A stretch of 64,000 nucleotides of DNA from Halopelagius inordinatus. GTDB taxonomy: Archaea; Halobacteriota; Halobacteria; Halobacteriales; Haloferacaceae. The position numbers and the translations under genes were made by a program. The stretch covers positions 1 through 64,000 of the forward strand of contig NZ_FOOQ01000004.1 of NCBI RefSeq assembly GCF_900113245.1, in the 5' to 3' direction. Shown here piece by piece: positions 1-8,169 of this stretch (its first letter is position 1; each line of letters starts with the position of its first letter). The notes under the pieces were generated by a model. It made no database searches, was not told the DNA's origin, and saw only the letters and a list, made by a program, of their open reading frames with translations.

Positions 1-543
1 CTCATCGAGGACGCCGCGGAGACGGAGAACCTCGCACGTTCTGTGGACTCGACGGACGGCGTCTACTTCGTCCCGGCGTTCACCGGCCTCGGCGCGCCTC
101 ACTGGGACCAACGCGCCCGCGGCACCATCGTCGGCATGACGCGCGGCACGCGGCGCGAGCATATCGTCCGCGCCGCACTGGAGTCCATCGCGTTCCAAAC
201 GCGCGACGTGGCCGAGGCGATGGAGTCCGATTCGGGCATCGAACTCACCGACCTCCGCGTCGACGGCGGTGCGGTGAAGAACAACTTCCTCTGTCAGCTT
301 CAGTCGAACATCGTCGGCACCGACATCGTCCGTCCCGTCGTCGACGAGACGACGGCGCTCGGGTCCGCGTACGCCGCGGGCCTCGCAGTCGGCTACTGGG
401 AGACGGCGGACGAACTCCGCGACAACTGGCAGATAGACAGAGAGTTCGAACCCGAGAGTCCGGGCGACGTCGAACAGCGCTACGGTCGCTGGACGGATGC
501 CGTCGAGCGGTCTCTCGACTGGGCGCGCGACGGGGGTGAGTGA
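1..543 (+). CDS. glpK: Glycerol kinase, C-terminal part (5' truncated by window)
   Basis: Phosphorylates glycerol to glycerol 3-phosphate with ATP in the cytoplasm; this is the entry point of glycerol catabolism, a main carbon source for haloarchaea. The reading frame is open from base 1 and ends at 543, giving the last 180 residues. Visible FGGY-family features are the block [10 protein letters not shown], the stretch [10 protein letters not shown] and the ATP-site region [12 protein letters not shown] followed by [11 protein letters not shown]. The upstream two thirds lie outside the window. It is followed within 3 nt by a membrane protein gene and then by an HPr gene on the same strand, which fits a glycerol/dihydroxyacetone operon. 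Identification is secure; only the 5' end is missing. Confidence 0.97.
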   Translation, partial: LIEDAAETENLARSVDSTDGVYFVPAFTGLGAPHWDQRARGTIVGMTRGTRREHIVRAALESIAFQTRDVAEAMESDSGIELTDLRVDGGAVKNNFLCQLQSNIVGTDIVRPVVDETTALGSAYAAGLAVGYWETADELRDNWQIDREFEPESPGDVEQRYGRWTDAVERSLDWARDGGE

Positions 544-545
544 GC

Positions 546-1592
546 ATGGCACTCGCCGAACTCTGGGCCATCGACATGCTCATCGCCGCCTTCGCGGGCG
601 GAGCGTTCGGGGCCGCACTCGGCGCGCTTCCGGCGTTCGTCTTCACCGGCTTCATGGTCATCGCGGGCGAAGCGGCCGCAATCGCGAACGCCGACGCCGG
701 GTCCATCACGGGATCGGTCGCGTTCGGCGCGCCGTTCTCGCCCGCCATCAGTTTCGCCGGCGGCGCCGCCGCCGCCGCGTACGCCGCGAAACGCGGCTAC
801 ATGCAGTCTGGCTTCGACTATCACAACGCAAAGGACATCACCTTCGCACTCGGGACGAAACCCGACGTGCTCGCGGTCGGGGGGGCGTTCGGCATCCTCG
901 GCTACTGGCTGACGGTGCTTTCGGCCACGTTCGCCCTGCCGTACGACTCGATCGCGATGGGCGTCGTGCTCTCTGCGCTCCTCCACCGAGTCGCCTTCGG
1001 CTATCCGATAATCGGGACGGTCCACGGCGACGGCATCCTCGACATGACGCCGTTCGAACGCGAAGAGATGCGTCCCGCCGGAGGAGGGACGGTCACGGAG
1101 GGAGGTCAGACGCCCACCGACGGCGGCGCGGTGAACCGTCTGGCGGTCGAACCGTGGCTTCCCCAGCAGTACGAGTGGGGGAACGTCGCGGTTATCAGCC
1201 TCGTCGCCGGTCTCATGGGCGGATACATCGCGATGGCGACGGGCAGCGCGTTCCTCGCGTTCGGTATCAGCGCGGCGTCGCTGCTGTTCTTGAACCTCGG
1301 CGTCGAACGGTTCCCCGTCACCCACCACATGACCATCACGGGGAGTGCCGCGGCCCTCGGGGTCAGCGGTGGCGGCGAGGGGTCGCTTCTCGTCGCCCTC
1401 TTGGCCGCGGGCGCGATAGGGACGATATCGGGACTGTTCGGCGAACTGTTCCAGCGCGTCTTCTACGCGCACGGGGACACCCACTGGGACCCGCCCGCGG
1501 CGGCTATCGTCTTCGGGTCGTTCCTCGTGTTCGTCCTGTACGCCGTCGGCATCTTCCCGAGTGCGTCGTACGTCCCGACGCTCGGACTCTGA
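546..1592 (+). CDS. Polytopic membrane protein in glycerol/DHA operon, candidate permease
   Basis: A 348-residue integral membrane protein with roughly eight to nine hydrophobic, Gly/Ala-rich segments and a short polar loop near residues 170-200 (GGGTVTEGGQ). It has no signal peptide and no domain I can name. It starts directly after the glpK stop: a GTG at 540 overlaps that stop, and the ATG at 546 is the start chosen here. Co-location with glpK, HPr and the convergent dhaKLM operon suggests uptake of glycerol or dihydroxyacetone, but that is inferred from position only. From memory, haloarchaeal genomes keep a gene of this kind next to glpK. It is not a recognisable MIP/GlpF channel, since no NPA motifs are present. 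Confidence 0.85.
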   Translation: MALAELWAIDMLIAAFAGGAFGAALGALPAFVFTGFMVIAGEAAAIANADAGSITGSVAFGAPFSPAISFAGGAAAAAYAAKRGYMQSGFDYHNAKDITFALGTKPDVLAVGGAFGILGYWLTVLSATFALPYDSIAMGVVLSALLHRVAFGYPIIGTVHGDGILDMTPFEREEMRPAGGGTVTEGGQTPTDGGAVNRLAVEPWLPQQYEWGNVAVISLVAGLMGGYIAMATGSAFLAFGISAASLLFLNLGVERFPVTHHMTITGSAAALGVSGGGEGSLLVALLAAGAIGTISGLFGELFQRVFYAHGDTHWDPPAAAIVFGSFLVFVLYAVGIFPSASYVPTLGL

Positions 1593-1602
1593 GGACGGCC
1601 TC

Positions 1603-1618
1603 TTCTCTCTATTTTGTG
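1603..1618 (+). terminator. Pyrimidine/T-rich stretch after the membrane protein gene
   Basis: A C/T-rich run, ending in ATTTT, lies 10-25 nt after the stop at 1592 and before the HPr gene. Archaeal terminators are often simple T-rich tracts, so this may give partial termination. No hairpin is evident. Weak call. Confidence 0.25.
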
Positions 1619-1659
1619 CGTATCGGTAGTCGTTTAGTCGTCCACTCGGAACGTCCTTT

Positions 1660-1926
1660 ATGGAACGAACTGTCACCATCGTCCCTGAAGCAGGCCTGCA
1701 CGCCCGTCCGGCCTCGAAGTTCGTCGAGACGGCAAACGAGTTCGACGCGGACGTGACGGTCGGCCCCCCGGACGGGGACCGAGTCGACGCCCGGAGCATG
1801 CTCGCGGTGACGGGACTCGGCGCGGGACACGGCGACGACGTCGTCCTCACCGCCGAGGGCGACGACGCGGAAGACGCACTCGACGCTCTCGAAGCGGTCC
1901 TCACGACGCCCGAAGACGGCGAGTGA
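1660..1926 (+). CDS. ptsH: HPr phosphocarrier protein
   Basis: An 88-residue HPr of the phosphotransferase system. It accepts phosphate from enzyme I on a histidine and passes it to EIIA-type domains. The active-site motif GLHARPAS places the phosphorylated residue at His14, and Ser46 sits at the position of the bacterial regulatory serine. Its gene is 67 nt after the membrane protein gene, behind a possible TATA-like TTTAG near 1633, and converges on dhaM with a 27-nt gap. The likely partner is DhaM, which lacks its own HPr domain here. No enzyme I gene is in the window, so phosphate must come from an enzyme I encoded elsewhere. Confidence 0.96.
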   Translation: MERTVTIVPEAGLHARPASKFVETANEFDADVTVGPPDGDRVDARSMLAVTGLGAGHGDDVVLTAEGDDAEDALDALEAVLTTPEDGE

Positions 1927-1953
1927 GAGCCGGAATCTCGGAGCCGACCCGTC

Positions 1954-2340
1954 TCAGTCCACCTTGTGGTAGTCGCGGGCGTCTTCCGCAGAGGAGATAA
2001 CCGAGTCGAGCGTCGCCTTCGTGCTCGTCGATTCGACGGCGGCGTTGAGCGTGCCCTCCAAGACGGGCGCGTCGGCTATCTGCGCGTCCACGTCGGTCAT
2101 CTCGAACGCGAGTTCCGCGTTCATGACGGCGCTTCCCAAATCGACGAGGACGACGACGCCGTCGCCGTCGTCGGCCGACTCTATGGCCTCCCGAATCGCG
2201 TTCGGGTCGGTTCCGATGCCGCCGTCCACGTCGCCGCCCGCGACTTCGATTCGTGCCTTGCCGCCGCCCATCTGGCCGGCGATGTCGCGGATACCCTCGG
2301 CGGCCTTCGAACTGTGCGAGACGACGACGAGTCCGATCAT
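1954..2340 (-). CDS. dhaM: DhaM, EIIA-type phosphotransfer subunit of dihydroxyacetone kinase
   Basis: 128 residues forming only the EIIA-Man-like domain of DhaM; it relays phosphate from HPr to the ADP bound in DhaL. The phosphoacceptor is His9 in VVSHSSKAAEG, and the block VVVLVDLGSAVMNAELA is typical of the fold. Bacterial DhaM of E. coli also carries HPr- and EI-like domains; these are absent here and HPr is encoded separately next door. The start codon overlaps the dhaL stop (ATGA at 2337-2340), so translation is probably coupled. An in-frame extension upstream exists but is arginine-rich shadow sequence within dhaL and was excluded. Confidence 0.95.
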   Translation of the reverse strand: MIGLVVVSHSSKAAEGIRDIAGQMGGGKARIEVAGGDVDGGIGTDPNAIREAIESADDGDGVVVLVDLGSAVMNAELAFEMTDVDAQIADAPVLEGTLNAAVESTSTKATLDSVISSAEDARDYHKVD

Positions 2341-3047
2341 GGCTCCTCCTCGGGAGTCTCGTCGGGCACCGTCTCCGCGACCGCTTGCGCGTCGGCGTCG
2401 CCGTCGAGGTACTCCTCTGCGGTCTTCAGAATCTCCTCCATGATGATGAGCGTGCTCGTCGCGCCCGGGTCCCTGTGGCCGACGGACCGCCACCCGAGAA
2501 ACGAGGCGCGGCCCTTCATCGCCTTGATGGGGACGGTGAACTCGACGCCGCGTTCGGCGGCGTCTACGGCCTTCGCGAACGCCGTCAACGGCGAGAGGTC
2601 GTCGTGTTCGATGGACTTCTTGTAGGTGTGGACCGCGGGCGTGAGTGCGTCCACCATCGTCTTCGCGCCGACGGGCGCGTCGCCTCGGTCTTTCACCTTC
2701 TCTAAGTACGCCTCCGCGAACGCCACGGACGTCTCCGCCGTAATTCCGTCTTCGAGTTCCTGACTCGCGGTCATGAGCGACCCGCCGTAGAGCGGTCCCG
2801 CCGCGCCGCCGACGTTTCCGATGATGGTCGTTCCCACCGTCTTGACGATGTCGCCGGGCGACATCTCCTCGAACTCGTCGGTCTTCTCTGCGACGGCCTG
2901 GAACCCGCGGTTCATGTTGTTACCGTGGTCGGCGTCGCCGATGGCGGAGTCCAGTTCCGTCAGGTAGGATTTCTCGTCCTCGATTCGCGCCGCGACGTTT
3001 TCGACGGCCGCGACGAGCGCCTCGCGTTGAACGGATTCGTCAGCCAT
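2337..3047 (-). CDS. dhaL: DhaL, ADP-binding subunit of PTS-dependent dihydroxyacetone kinase
   Basis: 236-residue DhaL, an all-helical domain that holds ADP as a permanent coenzyme and phosphorylates the dihydroxyacetone bound to DhaK. The Mg-binding aspartates are in LDSAIGDADHGNNM (D33, D38, D40), followed by the nucleotide-binding GGAAGPLYGG region and the GAKTMVDAL motif. The C-terminal 30 residues are acidic and extend a little beyond the usual core. It is the middle gene of dhaK-dhaL-dhaM; 69 nt separate it from dhaK upstream and it overlaps dhaM by 4 nt. Function is well supported by motifs and by the complete operon. Confidence 0.96.
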   Translation of the reverse strand: MADESVQREALVAAVENVAARIEDEKSYLTELDSAIGDADHGNNMNRGFQAVAEKTDEFEEMSPGDIVKTVGTTIIGNVGGAAGPLYGGSLMTASQELEDGITAETSVAFAEAYLEKVKDRGDAPVGAKTMVDALTPAVHTYKKSIEHDDLSPLTAFAKAVDAAERGVEFTVPIKAMKGRASFLGWRSVGHRDPGATSTLIIMEEILKTAEEYLDGDADAQAVAETVPDETPEEEP

Positions 3048-3116
3048 AGGTTCGAGGACGAACGCCGGCGGCTTGAAACTACGCCGTCCGTCGATGTGCC
3101 GCCGAGTCGGGTCGGC

Positions 3117-4112
3117 TCAGCGTTTCAGCGCGGGCGTGTCCACGTCGGCTTCGAGGAGGCCCTTCAGTTCGTCGTCGAGGCGGAGGACGGTGATCGAACA
3201 GCCCTCCATGTCGAGGGAGGTCATGTAGTCGCCGACCCACGTGTCCCACACGTCGAGTCCGCGGTCCGAAACCACGTCCTGTACTTTCTTGTTGACGATG
3301 AACAGTTCCGAGAGGGGCGTTCCGCCCATGCCGTTGACCATGACGACGACTTCCTCTCCGTCTTCGACCGCCAAGTCGTCGAGGACGTTCGTCGTGAGGT
3401 GTTCCGCCACCTCGTCTGCGCTCATGTGGTCTGTCCGTTCGGTGCCGGGTTCGCCGTGGATGCCGATGCCGAGTTCTATCTCGTCGTCGCCCAGGTCGAA
3501 CGTCTCCTCGCCCTTCTCGGGGGTGATACACGAGGTCAGAGCCATCCCCATCGTCCGCACGTTGTCGATGGCCTTCTCTGCGACGTCTCTGACCTCTTCG
3601 AGGCTACCGCCTTCCGCCGCCTTCGCGCCCGCGATTTTGTGGACGAAGATGGTGCCCGCGACGCCGCGACGGCCGGAGGTGTACAGGGAGTCTTCGACCG
3701 CCACGTCGTCGTTGACGACCACCTGCGCGACGTCTACGTCCTCCATCTCTGCCATCTCCGCGGCCGTGTCGAAGTTCATCACGTCGCCCTCGTAGTTTTT
3801 CACCACGCAGAGGACGCCCTCGCCCGCGTCGGCGGCCCGCACCATCTCGTCGAGTTCGTTCGCCGTCGGCGAGGTGAACACCTCGCCCGCCGCCGCGCCG
3901 TCCAACATCCCGTCGCCGATGAATCCGGCGTGCGTCGGTTCGTGACCGCTCCCGCCCCCGGAGACGACGGCGACTTTCCCCTCTACCGGACCGTCGGCGC
4001 GAACCAACACCTTCGTCCCGTCGAGACGCCGGACTCTGTCGGGGTACGCCGCCACCATACCGTCCAACATCTCGTCGACGTAGTCGGACGGGTCGTTGAT
4101 GAGTTTCTTCAT
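3117..4112 (-). CDS. dhaK: DhaK, dihydroxyacetone-binding subunit of dihydroxyacetone kinase
   Basis: 331-residue DhaK. It binds dihydroxyacetone covalently as a hemiaminal on a histidine, here His219 in GIGIHGEPG, and hands it to DhaL for phosphorylation to DHAP. The N-terminal substrate region shows SGGGSGHEPTHAGF and the following GEVFTSPTAN. Length matches the family (about 330). It is the first gene of the dha operon. The start ATG lies inside a TTCATA-N9-TATGAA inverted repeat, and an AT-rich stretch lies about 30 nt upstream, so transcription probably starts at or close to the start codon and may be repressed there. Confidence 0.97.
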   Translation of the reverse strand: MKKLINDPSDYVDEMLDGMVAAYPDRVRRLDGTKVLVRADGPVEGKVAVVSGGGSGHEPTHAGFIGDGMLDGAAAGEVFTSPTANELDEMVRAADAGEGVLCVVKNYEGDVMNFDTAAEMAEMEDVDVAQVVVNDDVAVEDSLYTSGRRGVAGTIFVHKIAGAKAAEGGSLEEVRDVAEKAIDNVRTMGMALTSCITPEKGEETFDLGDDEIELGIGIHGEPGTERTDHMSADEVAEHLTTNVLDDLAVEDGEEVVVMVNGMGGTPLSELFIVNKKVQDVVSDRGLDVWDTWVGDYMTSLDMEGCSITVLRLDDELKGLLEADVDTPALKR

Positions 4113-4128
4113 AGTGCATGATTATGAA
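4108..4128 (-). promoter_or_regulatory. Inverted repeat over the dhaK start codon, candidate operator
   Basis: TTCATA at 4108-4113 and TATGAA at 4123-4128 form a perfect 6-bp inverted repeat with a 9-nt spacer, covering the dhaK start codon (4110-4112). About 15 nt further upstream is a T-rich core (ATTTTT on the minus strand near 4141-4148) that could be the TATA box. A repressor bound here would block the transcription start. The symmetry is seen directly; the role is inferred. Confidence 0.4.
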
Positions 4129-4214
4129 TGCTAGAAGACGACAAAAATGTTCGTGAGGTAACGTGAACAGCGCGTCGCGGAAATCGGGGGCGACTCCGCC
4201 TCGAACGGCGGCGC

Positions 4215-7200
4215 TTACCGAGCGGTCGGTTCGGTTTCGAGTCGGTCGATGCCGATGGTGACGGCGACGCCCTCGACGGTCCACTCTTCGACGAGGTCCA
4301 TCTGGTCGTCCTCGGCGACGTACTCCGCGGTCCGCGTCTCCTCGGCGACGTACTCGCGGTGACGGTCCACGAGTTCGGCGATTCTGTCGTCGGCCACGTC
4401 GATGCTCGTCCGAATCTCCTCTTCGACGTCTAAGTCGAGTTGCTTTCGCATCTCTTGGACGCGGCGGATGACGTCTCGGGCGTACCCCTCGGCTTCGATG
4501 TCCTCGGTGAGGGCGGTATCGACGTACACCGCCCCGTTTTCGAACTCGGCTTCCGAGACGTCTTCCGGGGGTTCCGCGACGTACTCGACCATCTCGTCTG
4601 TGAGGTCGTACGTCTCGCCGTCGACGTCGACGCCGGATTCGACCTCCGCGCGACGCAGGCCGCGGACGGCTTCCATCACCTTCTGGGCGTCCGCGCCGAA
4701 CTCGGGGCCGATGACGCCCATCTGCGGTTCGGCGTGTTCGACCAGTTCGTCGAACGCCTCGACCACCTGCAGGTCGCGGGCGTTCACCCGTTCCGTCAGG
4801 AGGTCAGAGAGGGCTTCGACCGCCTCTCTGACCCCGTCGTCCTCGGTGGCGACGACGACGCGCGAGACGGGCCACCGGAGTTTCCGACCGCCCTGTTGGC
4901 GGGCGTTCGCTGCCGCCTCCTCGACGTCCCGGAGGACGGCCATGTGGCGTTCGAGTTCCTCGTCGCGCCACTCCTCGTCGACCGTCGGGTAGTCGAGAGC
5001 GTGAACCGTCGTCTCTCGACCGTCGAGTATCTGGTACATGCGCTCTGCGAGGTACGGAGTGAACGGAGCGACGAGACGCACCGTCTCCTGCAACACGGTC
5101 GAGAGCGTCGCGTACGCGCCGCGCTTCGAGTCCGAGTCCTCTTCCTCCCACATCCGTTCGCGGATGGCCTTCACGTAGAAGCGCGAGACGTCCTGCGTGA
5201 CGAACTCCAAGACGGCGTTGAGAGCGTCGTGGACCTCGTAGTCGTCCCACGCCGCTTCGACGTCCGCTTTCACGGTCTGAAGGCGCGACAGCACCCACTC
5301 GTCGACGACCGAGAGGTCACCCGCAGACAGGTCGGCGTCCGCGGGGTCGTAGTCGTCTAACTCCATGTAGGGAAGCGGGAAGCGGAAGACGTTCCAGAAG
5401 ATGTTGAGAGACGACTGCGTGTCGCCGAGGCCGTCCCACTCGAACGAGAGGTCGGTCCCCTGTTGGTCGTGGCTGAGGAGGTACGCGCGGAGGGGGTCTC
5501 TCCCCGCCCGGTCGATGGCCTCCTCGGGCGTGACGATGTTGCCGAGGGACTTCGACATCTTCCGGCCGTTCTCGTCGTTGGCGAACCCGTGCATGAGAAC
5601 CTCGTTGTAGGGGCTCTCTCCCGTCGCCGCGGTGGACATGCCGAGTTGCGACCAGAACCACCCGCGGGTCTGGTCGTGCGCCTCGACGATGAGGTCCGCG
5701 GGCCACAACTCCTCGTAGGCCTCCTCTCGACTCGGGTAGTCGAGCGTTCCCCACGTCGCGACGGAGGAGTCTATCCACACGTCGAACACGTCCGGGACGC
5801 GTTCGTACGTCGTGCCGTCCTCGGTGATGGTTATCGGGTCCACCGACGGGCGGTGCAAGTCGAGTTCCTCGGGGTTTACGTCTTGGTCGGCGCGTTCCGC
5901 GAGTTCCTCGCGCGTGCCCACGACGACGAACTCGCCGTCGTCGGCCTGCCAGATGGGAAGCGGGATGCCCCAGTATCGCTGCCGGGAGATGTTCCAGTCG
6001 GGCGCGTCGGAGACGAAGTCGCGAAAGCGGTTGTCGCGCGCCCACTGCGGGTGCCATTCGGACTCCTCGATGTTGTCGAGGAGTTCCTCTTTGATGTCGG
6101 TGACCGTGATGAACCACTGGTCGGTGGCGAGGAAGATGATGTCCGTGTCGCACCGCCAACAGTGCCCGTAGCGGTGTTGGTGTTCGCCCGAGTGGAGCAG
6201 ATATCCCTCGGACCGCAAGTCCTCGATTATCTCCGGGTTCGCGTCGCGGACGAACGTACCGGCGTACTCGCCGGCCTCCTCGGTGAACTCGCCGCGTTGG
6301 TCGACCGGGACGAACACGTCGAGTCCGAGTTCCTGCCCGCGGGCGAAGTCCTCCTGCCCGTGGCCGGGCGCGGAGTGGACGAGCCCCGTCCGGTCGGCTT
6401 CGACGTACTCCGCGGTGTACACCTCGCCCGCGCCCTCGAAGTCGGCGTAGGCGTCGAGTTTCGCGGCCAGCGGGTGGTCGTACTCCCAGCCCACCATCTC
6501 GTCGCCGGAAACCTCCTCTAGGACCTCGTAGTCGTCGTACCGGCCCTTCTTCAGCACGTCTTCGACGCACGGTTCCGCGAGGTAGAGCACCTCGCTTTCG
6601 CCGTCTTTCTCGGCACGGACCGCTTGGTACGTCATCTCGCCGTCGACGGCGACGAACGTGTTCGCGGGGACGGTCCACGGCGTCGTCGTCCAGATGACGA
6701 GGCTCCCCTCTCTGTCGGCGAGGGGGAATTTCACGTAGATGGAGGGCGACTCTATCTGGTCGTACTCGACCTCGTTCGCGGCGATTGCGGTCTGACACCG
6801 CGGGCAGTAGTTGACCGAGCGTTTGCCCTGCTCGACGAGTCCGCGGTCGTTCACCTGTTGGAACGCCCACCACGCCGCCTCCATGTACTCGGGCGAGAGC
6901 GTCTGGTAGGGGTCGTCCCAGTCCATCCACACGCCGATGGACTGGAAGTCGTCGTCCATCGCCTCGCGGTTGCGGACGGCGAACTCCTTACAGCGGTCGA
7001 TGAACGGTTCCATCCCGTACTCCTCTATGTCCCGTTTGGTCTCGAAGCCGAGTTCCTCCTCGACTTTGACCTCGATGGGGAGGCCGTGCATGTCGTATCC
7101 GGGACGGTCGGTGACCCGGTGGCCCGTCATGCGCTTGTGGCGGATGATGGCGTCTTTCAGCGTCTTGTTCCACGCCGTCCCGAGGTGCATCTGCCCCGAC

Positions 7201-7346
7201 GTGTACGGCGGCCCGTCGACGAAGAAGAAGGCCGGGTCGTCGGCGTGGGCCTCCTTCGTCGCCTCGTAGGCGTCGTTCTCGTCCCAGTACTCCCCGACGG
7301 TGGACTCTACGTCCTCGGGCGTGTACTGGTCTTCGACTTCGTCCAT
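4215..7346 (-). CDS. ileS: Isoleucyl-tRNA synthetase
   Basis: 1043-residue class I aminoacyl-tRNA synthetase that charges tRNA-Ile. The HIGH-type motif is HLGTA starting at His54, preceded by DGPPYTSGQ; the KMSKS loop KMSKSLGN is near residue 596. The connective editing (CP1) domain is present between them, with the editing-site block around GLVHSAPGHGQEDF. A CxxC...CxxC zinc pair is visible (YCPRCQT and HCWRCDT). The C-terminal anticodon-binding part is intact. The start at 7346 gives the conserved beginning MDEVEDQYTP; the longer frame upstream runs into the lipoprotein gene and was rejected. The upstream neighbour on the same strand ends 47 nt away. Confidence 0.97.
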   Translation of the reverse strand: MDEVEDQYTPEDVESTVGEYWDENDAYEATKEAHADDPAFFFVDGPPYTSGQMHLGTAWNKTLKDAIIRHKRMTGHRVTDRPGYDMHGLPIEVKVEEELGFETKRDIEEYGMEPFIDRCKEFAVRNREAMDDDFQSIGVWMDWDDPYQTLSPEYMEAAWWAFQQVNDRGLVEQGKRSVNYCPRCQTAIAANEVEYDQIESPSIYVKFPLADREGSLVIWTTTPWTVPANTFVAVDGEMTYQAVRAEKDGESEVLYLAEPCVEDVLKKGRYDDYEVLEEVSGDEMVGWEYDHPLAAKLDAYADFEGAGEVYTAEYVEADRTGLVHSAPGHGQEDFARGQELGLDVFVPVDQRGEFTEEAGEYAGTFVRDANPEIIEDLRSEGYLLHSGEHQHRYGHCWRCDTDIIFLATDQWFITVTDIKEELLDNIEESEWHPQWARDNRFRDFVSDAPDWNISRQRYWGIPLPIWQADDGEFVVVGTREELAERADQDVNPEELDLHRPSVDPITITEDGTTYERVPDVFDVWIDSSVATWGTLDYPSREEAYEELWPADLIVEAHDQTRGWFWSQLGMSTAATGESPYNEVLMHGFANDENGRKMSKSLGNIVTPEEAIDRAGRDPLRAYLLSHDQQGTDLSFEWDGLGDTQSSLNIFWNVFRFPLPYMELDDYDPADADLSAGDLSVVDEWVLSRLQTVKADVEAAWDDYEVHDALNAVLEFVTQDVSRFYVKAIRERMWEEEDSDSKRGAYATLSTVLQETVRLVAPFTPYLAERMYQILDGRETTVHALDYPTVDEEWRDEELERHMAVLRDVEEAAANARQQGGRKLRWPVSRVVVATEDDGVREAVEALSDLLTERVNARDLQVVEAFDELVEHAEPQMGVIGPEFGADAQKVMEAVRGLRRAEVESGVDVDGETYDLTDEMVEYVAEPPEDVSEAEFENGAVYVDTALTEDIEAEGYARDVIRRVQEMRKQLDLDVEEEIRTSIDVADDRIAELVDRHREYVAEETRTAEYVAEDDQMDLVEEWTVEGVAVTIGIDRLETEPTAR

Positions 7347-7393
7347 ACAGGAGGTCAACCGGCGGACGTATATCAAATCCGTGGAACCGCGCC

Positions 7394-7990
7394 TCAGTCC
7401 GACGACCACGCCTCCGCGACGGCGGACCCGCCGCGTCGGTTCCCCTCTTCGTCGTAGAGTTCGACGTCGGCCGTAGACGGCGCGCGGTCGGATTCGTAGT
7501 ACGCGACGACGATGGCGACGAGTTCCTCCGCCGCCCGTTCGTCCTCGTCGAGACGCGACTCGTCGTACCGGGACATCTCCATCGGAAGCGTCGCCCGGTC
7601 CCATCCCGTCCACTTCGCGTCCGCGGTACTCCGCGGAAGCGCGACGAACGCCTCCTCTGCGGACATCTTCACCTCGCAGAGGAGCGTGAATCCGTTCTCG
7701 TAGTTCTCGTTCAGTATCTCGTTCTCGAAGGAGTGCTCCTCACGCGGATACGCGTCGGTGAACAGGTCGGCGTCCCGCGGCGGTGCTTCGGGAAACAGGA
7801 CGGCGCGGGCGTACTCATCCGTCTCGGCGGACAGACCACCGACGACCCACCGTTCGTCCGCCGGGCGGAGCGTCGCACTACCGTGTCGGGCGAGAATCCG
7901 TCCATCGAGTTCTCTACGCGCGTCCGCGAGACATCCCGACAGGGCGACGGTGCTCGCTGCGACGGCCGAGAGGAGGGCTCTGCGGCGCAT
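7394..7990 (-). CDS. Tat-type lipoprotein, unknown function
   Basis: 198-residue exported protein. The N-terminus has a twin-arginine start (MRRRALLSAV), a short hydrophobic run and the lipobox ALSGC with Cys20 as the lipid-anchored residue, so it should sit on the outer face of the membrane. The mature part is rich in acidic residues and has no domain I recognise; a conserved-looking block DAKWTGWDRATLPMEMSRYD is near residues 125-145. It lies just upstream of ileS in the same orientation but is unlikely to share its role. Divergent from the regulator gene at 8170. Confidence 0.85.
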   Translation of the reverse strand: MRRRALLSAVAASTVALSGCLADARRELDGRILARHGSATLRPADERWVVGGLSAETDEYARAVLFPEAPPRDADLFTDAYPREEHSFENEILNENYENGFTLLCEVKMSAEEAFVALPRSTADAKWTGWDRATLPMEMSRYDESRLDEDERAAEELVAIVVAYYESDRAPSTADVELYDEEGNRRGGSAVAEAWSSD

Positions 7991-8126
7991 TGTCGGTACT
8001 GCCGTTCGCGGGACCTTAACTCTCTAGTGGACAGAAGGGAATCGACGGAGAGACGCCACCGTCCGGCCGCGCTCGGACCCAGAACTCGCGCGGAGAGATG
8101 GTGTCAACGATACATTATATGCGGCG

Positions 8127-8134
8127 TTTTATAT
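8127..8134 (+). promoter_or_regulatory. TATA box for the regulator gene at 8170
   Basis: TTTTATAT lies about 40 nt upstream of the chosen ATG at 8170. A second AT-rich element, ATTATAT, is at 8113-8119. With a usual 25-27 nt TATA-to-start spacing, the transcript would begin near 8155-8160 and have a leader of about 10-15 nt containing GGGTGAG just before the ATG. Confidence 0.5.
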
Positions 8135-8169
8135 CTGAACTAACACATACGTACCGCCGGGTGGGTGAG

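Noticed and set aside
480-1904. Long minus-strand open frame covering the membrane protein and HPr genes
   Set aside because: Its translation is Arg/Glu/Asp-rich without domain features, as expected for the antisense of GC-rich haloarchaeal genes with a codon bias toward G/C in the third position.
5463-6521. Plus-strand frame opposite ileS
   Set aside because: Isoleucyl-tRNA synthetase motifs occur on the minus strand through the same bases; the plus frame has no sensible composition.
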